The notes under the pieces: model-generated
What the model was told of the DNA's origin: nothing
Seen by the model: only the letters and a program-made list of their open reading frames with translations
Databases searched by the model: none
In this document: positions 1 to 5,858 of the stretch, one piece after another
How positions within the stretch are numbered: the first letter of the stretch is position 1
Layout: every line of letters starts with the position of its first letter
Program-made: the position numbers and the translations under genes
Assembly (NCBI GenBank): GCA_938023885.1
Contig: CALJCU010000239.1
Location: 1-6,106, forward strand
DNA length: 6,106 nt
From: an uncultured Prevotella sp.
Lineage (GTDB): Bacteria; Bacteroidota; Bacteroidia; Bacteroidales; Bacteroidaceae
Reading direction: 5' to 3'

Positions 1-2
1 AT

Positions 3-653
3 GAGCGTACTGGTAAGGGCGTTAAAATAGATGATAGCGATATTCCTTCAAAGGAAGTGAAAGGCTATTACATCAAAGAAAGTTCTTATTACGATCAGTC
101 TACTGCCACATTCCACACCAAAGTGTTGGCTTTATGTCCTATTATGAAGCGTGAAGACGACTTCGGTGATGCTGCAACTCCTTATCCTTTGTTTTGGGTT
201 AAGTATGATGATTTGGCACCATTCCTATCAAAACAGACCATTATGACAAGCAATTTGAACAATGCTGCAGTGATGTCGGTAGACGATTACTTCACAAAGA
301 ATATGTATAAGGGCAAGATTTACAAAACAAACAACATGCAAGGACTCACCATTGCACAATATTGTCCAAACGATTCGGCTGTTGCTAAAGAGCAAAAACG
401 TATTGAAAGCGAGATTGCAGCATTCGAAAAGAATATGTGGGGTGATGCAGCTAAGAAAGATTCGCTCGATAGTATTGCTAAAATTGCAAAAGATCAGCCT
501 AAGATAAAGAAGAGAACCAACCGCAGAAGTGGTGAAGTGACAGAGCAAACAGAGGTAAAGAAAAACCGAAGAGCAGCCATGTCAACTCCTCGTAGCAGTG
601 GTTCTGCAAGAGTAAGTGTGCGTCGTGAACGCCATCTTGTAGACCCTTCATAA
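3..653 (+). CDS. gldN: Type IX secretion / gliding motility protein GldN (PorN), 3' part
   Basis: The reading frame is open from the left edge (first full codon at position 3) to TAA at 651-653, giving the last 216 residues. A GTG at 57 could be taken as a start, but the frame continues upstream with family-like sequence, so the gene is truncated by the window, not short. The middle part is typical of GldN/PorN: KGYYIKES, then TKVLALCPIM, YPLFWVKYDDLAPFLS, SNLNNAAVMSVDDYF and YKGKIYKTNNMQG. In this family GldN/PorN is an outer-membrane-associated periplasmic protein that joins the GldK/PorK lipoprotein in the ring of the type IX secretion system, which exports proteins with C-terminal signals. 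It is normally the last gene of a gldKLMN (porKLMN) operon, so gldM would be expected just outside the window. The last ~55 residues are a basic, Ser/Thr-rich, low-complexity tail (runs such as KIKKRTNRR and KKNRRA), probably disordered. Family assignment is confident; the tail has no assigned role. Confidence 0.9.
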   Translation, partial: ERTGKGVKIDDSDIPSKEVKGYYIKESSYYDQSTATFHTKVLALCPIMKREDDFGDAATPYPLFWVKYDDLAPFLSKQTIMTSNLNNAAVMSVDDYFTKNMYKGKIYKTNNMQGLTIAQYCPNDSAVAKEQKRIESEIAAFEKNMWGDAAKKDSLDSIAKIAKDQPKIKKRTNRRSGEVTEQTEVKKNRRAAMSTPRSSGSARVSVRRERHLVDPS

Positions 654-664
654 AGTGATATCCC

Positions 665-682
665 TATACAACGATTTGTATA
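665..682. repeat. Perfect 7-bp inverted repeat between gldN and purT
   Basis: TATACAA (665-671) and TTGTATA (676-682) are exact reverse complements separated by CGAT. The repeat starts 12 bases after the gldN stop codon and ends 19 bases before the purT ATG. As RNA it could form a 7-bp, mostly A-U hairpin with a 4-base loop. The sequence after it is A/T-rich but has no run of T, so it is not a good intrinsic terminator. The dyad symmetry would also suit a protein-binding operator, and purine genes are often regulated, but no known purine-repressor motif is recognised. I did not find a convincing Bacteroidetes -7 element (TAnnTTTG) near it. The structure is seen directly; any role is inference. 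Confidence 0.4.
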
Positions 683-701
683 ACTTATAAATTAAACAAC
701 T

Positions 702-1883
702 ATGAAAAAGATTTTGTTATTAGGCTCAGGAGAGCTGGGTAAGGAGTTTGCTATTGCTGCTAAGCGTGCCGGACAGTATGTTGTGGCTTGTGATAGTTAC
801 GATAACGCCCCTGCAATGCAAGTAGCCGATGAATCGGAAGTAATCGACATGCTTGATGGCACAGCACTTGATGCTGTTGTCGACTTCCATAGTCCCGACA
901 TCATCGTTCCAGAGATAGAAGCAATCCGGACAGAGCGTTTGTTCAACTATGAACAGCAAGGTATACAGATTGCCCCGTCTGCTCGTGCAGTCAACTTCAC
1001 GATGAATAGACGTGCTATTCGTGATCTTGCTGCTCGTGAATTAGGCTTACGAACAGCCAAATACTTCTATGCCAAGACTTATGAAGAGTTTAAGACAGCA
1101 GCCGACGAAATAGGTTTTCCATGTGTTGTAAAACCTCTAATGAGTTCAAGTGGGCATGGTCAGAGCTATGTTCACAATGATGAAGAACTCGAAGAAGCGT
1201 TTAAGAATGCGATGGATGGCGCACGTGGCGATGTGAAGGAGGTGATTATTGAAGAGTTCATAGACTTTGAGAGCGAGTTTACCCTGCTCACGGTGACACA
1301 GAAGGACGGTCCTACCCTCTTCTGCCCACCTATCGGACACATACAGAAAGGTGGCGACTATCGTGAAAGCTGGCAACCATACGCTATCTCAGAAGAGGCT
1401 TTACGGCAGGCAGAGCATATTGCCAACGAGGTAACACGTGCTCTTACAGGATATGGTATATGGGGAGTTGAGTTCTTCCTAACAAAGAAGGGGGAAGTAA
1501 TCTTCTCTGAGCTATCACCTCGACCACATGATACTGGTATGGTCACATTGGCTCACACAACCAATTTCAACGAGTTTGAGCTTCATTTCCGTGCCGTTAT
1601 GGGACTCCCAATACCTGCTATCCACCTTGAACATGCAGGTTGTTCAGCTGTTATTCTATCTCCTATAGAGAGCGACAAACCTCTGTCTTACAATCTAATA
1701 GAAGCTTGCAAAGAAGACAGGACACGCCTACGTATCTTCAATAAACCTATCGCTCACGTCGGACGACGTATGGGTGTAGCACTCTGCTATGGAGAGGTTG
1801 GCACCGATATGGATGTACTTCGTGATAAGACTAAGCGTGTTGCTGCAACCGTATTAGGTACAGATCCCTATATGAAGAAGTAA
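702..1883 (+). CDS. purT: Formate-dependent phosphoribosylglycinamide formyltransferase (GAR transformylase 2)
   Basis: PurT makes formyl-GAR from GAR, formate and ATP, the third step of de novo purine synthesis, in the cytoplasm. It uses formate directly, unlike the folate-dependent PurN. The 393 residues match the family length (about 390). The N-terminal preATP-grasp domain opens with GSGELGKE (8-15) and holds PEIEAI (70-75), both at the GAR site in the E. coli enzyme. The ATP-grasp domain has K144, the phosphate loop SSSGHGQ (148-154), the hinge EE (184-185), GDYRESWQP (218-226), E257 and FSELSPRPHDTGMVTL (268-283), with metal-ligand E270 and D277. The C-terminal domain has K348 and the RR pair 355-356, equivalent to GAR-phosphate contacts in E. 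coli. All key positions appear intact, but the loop has His152 where, as I recall, E. coli PurT has Lys. The ATG at 702 puts the glycine-rich motif at the usual distance and follows an A-rich leader. It lies 48 bases after gldN and 27 before the ketoisomerase gene, so it may share a transcript with both although unrelated in function. Confidence 0.96.
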   Translation: MKKILLLGSGELGKEFAIAAKRAGQYVVACDSYDNAPAMQVADESEVIDMLDGTALDAVVDFHSPDIIVPEIEAIRTERLFNYEQQGIQIAPSARAVNFTMNRRAIRDLAARELGLRTAKYFYAKTYEEFKTAADEIGFPCVVKPLMSSSGHGQSYVHNDEELEEAFKNAMDGARGDVKEVIIEEFIDFESEFTLLTVTQKDGPTLFCPPIGHIQKGGDYRESWQPYAISEEALRQAEHIANEVTRALTGYGIWGVEFFLTKKGEVIFSELSPRPHDTGMVTLAHTTNFNEFELHFRAVMGLPIPAIHLEHAGCSAVILSPIESDKPLSYNLIEACKEDRTRLRIFNKPIAHVGRRMGVALCYGEVGTDMDVLRDKTKRVAATVLGTDPYMKK

Positions 1884-1910
1884 AAGACGATAAGTCAAAA
1901 GACTGTAAGA

Positions 1911-2333
1911 ATGAACGAAACAGAATCTTCAATAGGAAAGATTATCTCTTTGCAAAAGATAGTTGACCCACGTGGCAACCTCTCTCTTGCTGAGGCAATG
2001 AAAGACATCCCCTTTAACATCTCTCGAGTATATTGGACATACGATGTACCATCAGGCGCTTGCCGTGGTGGTCATGCCCATAAACACTGCCGAGAGTTCA
2101 TCATAGCTGTTAGCGGATCCTTTACTGTTACGCTCGATGATGGACGTGATAAACAATCTTTCCTACTGAATCATCCCTATCAAGGGCTCCTTGTCAACAC
2201 AGATATATGGCGTTCGCTCGACGATTTCTCTTCGGGGGCTGTATGTCTCGTCTTGGCCGAAGACCCTTTCGATGAGAACGACTATATCTATGATTACAAC
2301 GATTTCTTATCTTATAAATCATGTTCGAGATAA
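1911..2333 (+). CDS. fdtA: dTDP-4-oxo-6-deoxyglucose 3,4-ketoisomerase (FdtA/QdtA, WxcM-like cupin)
   Basis: This 140-residue single-domain cupin matches FdtA/QdtA sugar ketoisomerases in length and motif order. The features visible are DPRGNLS (19-25), ISRVYWTYDV (37-46), the active-site segment RGGHAHK (52-58) with His55 and His57 as likely catalytic residues, a cupin strand with VSGSFTVTLDDGR (67-79), and the C-terminal FDENDYIYDYNDFL (120-133), which is characteristic of the family. These cytoplasmic enzymes move the keto group of dTDP-4-keto-6-deoxyglucose from C4 to C3, giving the substrate for a 3-aminotransferase. FdtA yields the galacto product (towards Fuc3N) and QdtA the gluco product (towards Qui3N). 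I cannot tell which from sequence alone, so the symbol marks the family. The ATG at 1911 gives a normal N terminus. Its last 13 bases overlap the start of the acyltransferase gene, which suggests translational coupling. Arginine codons are mostly CGT/CGA, as in purT and unlike the downstream genes. Confidence 0.88.
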   Translation: MNETESSIGKIISLQKIVDPRGNLSLAEAMKDIPFNISRVYWTYDVPSGACRGGHAHKHCREFIIAVSGSFTVTLDDGRDKQSFLLNHPYQGLLVNTDIWRSLDDFSSGAVCLVLAEDPFDENDYIYDYNDFLSYKSCSR

Positions 2334-3265
2334 GACGCTATTCTGACAATAACAGTGCATCCTGGAATGATTTCGTGAAAAGTTCGAAGCAAGGTACATT
2401 CCTCTTCGACCGGCACTATATGGATTATCATCGCGACAAATTCAAAGATTGCTCGTTTATGTTCTACAAGAAGGGGAACCAGTATGCTTTGCTTCCGGCA
2501 AATATCGACGGTGATATACTTTGGTCTCATCAGGGTTTGACCTATGGAGGGATCATCACCAATGAGTATGCAACCACGGCAGAGATATGCACGCTCTTCG
2601 ATGAACTGATGTCCGTCCTGAGAGATATGGGTATTAAGAAGATGATCTATAAACCCATGCCATGGATTTACCAGCGGATACCGGCTGAGGAAGATCTTTA
2701 TGCGCTCTTCGGCCACTGCCATACACAGCTCTCCGTGCGCAATGTATCGTCCGTCATTGTCCGGGAGAAAGAGCTTAAGTGGCGTCGTATCAGAGCCTTT
2801 GGAGCATCCAAGTTCGAAAAAGAAGGTATTGTGGTTCAACAGGATAATACAGCGTACAAGGATTTCTGGCGAGTATTGGAGGAAAATCTATCCCGGACTT
2901 ATCACGCAAAGCCTGTCCACTCGCTCGAAGAAATGCTACGGCTCCATGCGGCCTTTCCAGAAAATATCCGTCTTTACGTAGCTCGATATAGGGGTGAGAC
3001 CGTTGGGGGTGTTCTGCTCTATATCACGCCACAGGTCGTCCATACACAATATATATCTGCTTCAGAAGAGGGCAAACACTTGCATGCCATTGATGGCATC
3101 TTCCATAAGATCCTTACGGAAGACTTCAAAACATGCAAATACTTCGACTTTGGCACATCCAATGAGGACGGGGGACATTATCTCAATGAGGGCCTCATCT
3201 ATCAAAAGGAAGGGTTCGGAGGCAGAGCCGTGTGCTACGACTGGTATGAAGTAATGATCAATTAG
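2321..3265 (+). CDS. FemAB/GNAT-fold acyltransferase, probably N-acylating a 3-amino-deoxysugar
   Basis: The 314-residue protein resembles the FemAB/BioF2-like acyltransferases (GNAT superfamily) common in Bacteroidetes capsule and O-antigen loci. The N-terminal half has WNDFVKSSKQGTFLFDR (15-31) and SHQGLTYGGI (69-78). The basic linker WRRIRAF (154-160) leads into the second GNAT-like lobe with FWRVLEENLSRTYHAKPVHS (182-201), LYVARYRGETVGGVLLY (218-234) and the C-terminal block FDFGTSNEDGGHYLNEG (276-291) followed by YQKEGFGGRAV. There is no signal peptide or membrane segment, so it should be cytoplasmic. Lying between a 3,4-ketoisomerase and a sugar 3-aminotransferase, with a 13-base overlap upstream and a 4-base gap downstream, it most likely acylates the 3-amino group of the nucleotide sugar. 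The acyl donor (acetyl-CoA, another acyl-CoA or an aminoacyl-tRNA) cannot be read from the sequence. The ATG at 2321 gives the usual family N terminus. Arginine codons are mixed (5 CGG, 4 AGA, 3 CGC, 3 CGT, 2 CGA, 1 AGG of 18), unlike purT. Family call is good; substrate is inference. Confidence 0.78.
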   Translation: MFEIRRYSDNNSASWNDFVKSSKQGTFLFDRHYMDYHRDKFKDCSFMFYKKGNQYALLPANIDGDILWSHQGLTYGGIITNEYATTAEICTLFDELMSVLRDMGIKKMIYKPMPWIYQRIPAEEDLYALFGHCHTQLSVRNVSSVIVREKELKWRRIRAFGASKFEKEGIVVQQDNTAYKDFWRVLEENLSRTYHAKPVHSLEEMLRLHAAFPENIRLYVARYRGETVGGVLLYITPQVVHTQYISASEEGKHLHAIDGIFHKILTEDFKTCKYFDFGTSNEDGGHYLNEGLIYQKEGFGGRAVCYDWYEVMIN

Positions 3266-3269
3266 CAAT

Positions 3270-4376
3270 ATGTATTTGTCTTTAAAGGATGTCACGAATC
3301 TCCATCTCGCAGAGATTGAGAACGCCATAAAACAGGTCGTGGAGAGCGGACGGTATCTCCAGGGAGAAGCGACACGACAGTTCGAAAGTGATTACGCAAA
3401 ATATATCGGGGGGCGTCCCTGCAAATGTATCGGATGCGGAAACGGCCTTGATGCACTGACACTCATCTTCCGCGCTTATAAAGAGATGGGACAGTTGAAG
3501 GAGGGAGACGAAGTTATCGTCCCGGCCAACACTTATATTGCCTCCATCCTCTCTATCACAGAAAACAGGCTCAAACCGGTACTGATTGAACCGAATATAC
3601 ACACGCTTGAGATTGATGACACGCTTGTAGAGCAAGCGATAACACCGAAGACAAAAGCCTTATTGCTCGTCCATCTCTATGGCCGTTGCGCCATGACAGG
3701 ACGTATTGAATCCATTTGCCGTGAGCATCATCTGCTCTTGGTGGAAGACAACGCTCAGGCGCACGGTTGTACCTACAAAGGAATCCACACAGGTGCATTG
3801 GGCCATGCTGCTGCTCACAGTTTCTATCCGGGAAAAAACTTGGGAGCATTAGGCGACGCAGGGGCTATCACAACTTTTGATAAAGAGCTCGCCGACATCT
3901 GCCGGGCCTTGGGTAATTATGGCTCTTCGCGCAAATATGTCTTCCCTTACAAAGGCCGGAATAGTAGGATCGATGAGATTCAGGCTGTAGTGCTGGATAT
4001 TAAGCTCAAATATTTAGATGCAGAGAATCAGCGGAGAAAGGAGATAGCAAAGAAGTATTTTGACGAGATAGACAACTCACTGATAGATCTCCCCATGAAG
4101 AACAGCGATGCAGACAATGCCTTTCATATTTTCCCCGTGCTGTGTGAGACAAGGGACAACCTGCAGAAATATCTTTCCGAAAAAGGCATTGATACGATGA
4201 TTCATTATCCCATTCCGCCCCACAAACAGGTATGTTATAAGGAATGGGGCAACCTCTCATTGCCAATCACCGAGAAGATACACCGTGAGGAACTAAGCCT
4301 GCCGTGCAACCCTTGCCTTAAAGATGAAGAGGTTGAGAAAGTGGTTAATGCGATCAACGGTTATAAAGGTTATTGA
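3270..4376 (+). CDS. fdtB: PLP-dependent sugar 3-aminotransferase (DegT/DnrJ/EryC1/StrS family, FdtB/QdtB-like)
   Basis: This 368-residue protein has the full set of DegT/DnrJ/EryC1 landmarks. The N-terminal region has SGRYLQGEATRQFE (26-39) and GCGNGLDAL (55-63), the cofactor phosphate region. EVIVPANTYIASILSI (81-96) follows. VEDNAQAHG (158-166) supplies D160, which pairs with the PLP pyridine nitrogen, and Q163. The Schiff-base lysine is K189 in HSFYPGKNLGALGDAGA (183-199). GRNSRIDEIQAV (229-240) is the segment that reaches into the partner subunit's active site in the usual dimer. The C terminus has the sugar-binding MIHYPIPPHKQ (310-320). With the adjacent ketoisomerase it would aminate a dTDP-3-keto-6-deoxyhexose, using glutamate as donor, to dTDP-3-amino-3,6-dideoxyhexose. 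Galacto (FdtB) versus gluco (QdtB) specificity is not decided, so the symbol is family level. It starts 4 bases after the acyltransferase stop codon without a visible Shine-Dalgarno sequence, and its 3' end overlaps the convergent flippase gene by 7 bases. No catalytic residue is missing. Confidence 0.9.
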   Translation: MYLSLKDVTNLHLAEIENAIKQVVESGRYLQGEATRQFESDYAKYIGGRPCKCIGCGNGLDALTLIFRAYKEMGQLKEGDEVIVPANTYIASILSITENRLKPVLIEPNIHTLEIDDTLVEQAITPKTKALLLVHLYGRCAMTGRIESICREHHLLLVEDNAQAHGCTYKGIHTGALGHAAAHSFYPGKNLGALGDAGAITTFDKELADICRALGNYGSSRKYVFPYKGRNSRIDEIQAVVLDIKLKYLDAENQRRKEIAKKYFDEIDNSLIDLPMKNSDADNAFHIFPVLCETRDNLQKYLSEKGIDTMIHYPIPPHKQVCYKEWGNLSLPITEKIHREELSLPCNPCLKDEEVEKVVNAINGYKGY

Positions 4377-5821
4377 TTTATACGGCTGTACAGTTTCTTC
4401 ACTGACAAGACGAAACTGAGCATCGTCAACATGACACCCACAACCCAATAGACCCAGTTATGATCCGTCCACGTAAGACCATAGGCTATGATACCGATAG
4501 GTAACTGCTGAAGCAACAAGTACCAGCAAGTCTTTGATAAGTAATAGCTGTATCGGTATCGCATATAAACGTTGAGCATGACAAAATCAAATATTGCAAC
4601 AAGGACCAGGGCTAATCCTAACCCAAGGAGACCAATAGCATGAAAACAGATGAAGGAAAGCAGAACATAAACTATCGTATAGATCCCTTCCATTAGAAGA
4701 TAAGCTTTGGAGTCGCTGCGTGCCAATGGGAGATAGGCAATAGGGAGTTTCGCTGCCCGGAGATACAATGCCAAGGCAGACAACTGTGCCATGGCCACCA
4801 CCGGAGCGAAGGCCCCCGAATAGAGTAGGGGTATAATGAACGGAAGGCCGATGATGAGCGCTACAAGCATAGGCGAAATAATGAGTAGCGACACTTCTAT
4901 TTGTTTATTTACCGTATCGTTGAGAATGGCTCCCGTCTTTACTATTGATGAGAGTCTCGGGTAGTAATCCGTCTCCATAGCAGAGAAGACCATACCACCA
5001 TAGGTGACAGTAATCATGACCCCCGCATTGTAAAGACCCAGCATATCAGGAGACCCTGTGTTGTTTACAAAAGAACGGATCAGAAAGTCGGCACCACTAC
5101 CGAACATCCCGGCAAGGAGAAAAGCTACACCCAGTTTGATCATTCCCCATCCTCTCATCAATATCGGTTTATTGAAGGCCCAATGCGACGGATAGTAATG
5201 ATAGGAATAGGTAACTGTCACGATCATCTGTGACAAGGCAATAATCACCATTGATGGAACGATAGCCTTGACACGCCACACGACGAAGAGAGGAACGGAC
5301 AAGACAAGAGCAAGGATGACATTGATGATAGAGACGCTCGCCAAGCCTTTCAGATGCCGGGTACCTTTCAGGATTGCAAGCTCACCGCCGGTGATAGCTG
5401 TCATAGCCACGACTGGAGACAGAAGAAGAAAGTGTAAGGTATGCCTGCCCCAGCTGAAGGTGTAACGACTCAGAAGTGGACTGAACACGGCACAGACCAA
5501 TAAACCTAACAACGCCGTGAGAAGACTCCAGGCACGTATGACCTGGACCGAATGACAAAGGGATCGAGAATCTCCAATGCCATACGACTCAGAGATGCTT
5601 TTTACAGCACTCGTTCCTAACCCGAGGTTTGTAGCGCTGCTTACAAAGTTGACGGTAGAATTGAAAAGCGACATCAGACCCATACCCATCGGGCCTAAGA
5701 GCAAGGCCACGATCTTATTGCGTACAAGAGCCACCAAAATGCTGATCCCTTGTACGCCACCGAAAAGACCTGTAGATTTCAGAATATGCTTGAATGCGTT
5801 ATCGCGGTTTTCGTCTTCCAT
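4370..5821 (-). CDS. wzx: O-antigen translocase / polysaccharide flippase (Wzx, MOP superfamily)
   Basis: This 483-residue, very hydrophobic protein has about 12-14 predicted membrane segments (roughly 20-42, 47-70, 97-118, 131-150, 160-183, 187-206, 228-245, 262-283, 308-331, 340-358, 376-393, 396-418, 434-450, 456-474). This is the pattern of MOP-superfamily flippases. The N-terminal VRNKIVALLLGPMGMGLMS (33-51) contains the GPxGxG turn seen in WzxE-like proteins, and ETDYYPRLSSI (283-293) is a block typical of Bacteroidetes O-antigen translocases. Such proteins sit in the inner membrane and flip undecaprenyl-diphosphate-linked oligosaccharides to the periplasm. Its lipid-linked substrate probably contains the 3-amino sugar made by the convergent genes, but that is inferred from proximity only. 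The ATG at 5821 starts a charged N terminus (MEDENRDN) 37 bases after the LUD gene stop codon, so the two are likely co-transcribed. The 3' end overlaps the aminotransferase gene by 7 bases. The symbol is a family name. Confidence 0.87.
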   Translation of the reverse strand: MEDENRDNAFKHILKSTGLFGGVQGISILVALVRNKIVALLLGPMGMGLMSLFNSTVNFVSSATNLGLGTSAVKSISESYGIGDSRSLCHSVQVIRAWSLLTALLGLLVCAVFSPLLSRYTFSWGRHTLHFLLLSPVVAMTAITGGELAILKGTRHLKGLASVSIINVILALVLSVPLFVVWRVKAIVPSMVIIALSQMIVTVTYSYHYYPSHWAFNKPILMRGWGMIKLGVAFLLAGMFGSGADFLIRSFVNNTGSPDMLGLYNAGVMITVTYGGMVFSAMETDYYPRLSSIVKTGAILNDTVNKQIEVSLLIISPMLVALIIGLPFIIPLLYSGAFAPVVAMAQLSALALYLRAAKLPIAYLPLARSDSKAYLLMEGIYTIVYVLLSFICFHAIGLLGLGLALVLVAIFDFVMLNVYMRYRYSYYLSKTCWYLLLQQLPIGIIAYGLTWTDHNWVYWVVGVMLTMLSFVLSVKKLYSRINQ

Positions 5822-5858
5822 CTATCAGATAACGCAACATACAAAAATTTATTATTAT

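Noticed and set aside
57..59. GTG at 57 as the start of gldN
   Set aside because: The frame stays open upstream to the window edge with plausible family sequence, so the real start lies to the left of the window.
228..548. A 106-codon - strand open frame with a Cys/Phe/Leu-rich, membrane-like translation opposite gldN
   Set aside because: Hydrophobic content is what antisense reading of Lys/Glu/Asn-rich codons produces; gldN on the + strand is clearly the real gene.
1893..1904. Short hairpin AGTC-AAAA-GACT between purT and the ketoisomerase gene, considered as a terminator
   Set aside because: The stem is only 4 bp and has no T run, so it is not expected to terminate transcription and is likely to occur by chance.
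2312..2839. A 175-codon open frame on the - strand opposite the acyltransferase gene
   Set aside because: It lies entirely antisense to a well-supported gene, has no recognisable motifs, and is the longest of several such shadows caused by the codon pattern of the + strand gene.
4386..4393. 8-base palindrome CTGTACAG inside the flippase 3' end, considered as part of a bidirectional terminator for the convergent genes
   Set aside because: It has no loop, no flanking T or A tracts, and lies within coding sequence; a palindrome of this size is common by chance.
5838..5851. A/T-rich stretch with ATTTTTG (read on the - strand) upstream of the flippase, considered as a Bacteroidetes -7 element (TAnnTTTG)
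   Set aside because: The spacing is off by one base (TA, three bases, TTTG) and no TTTG -33 element was found at the right distance, so it does not support a promoter call.
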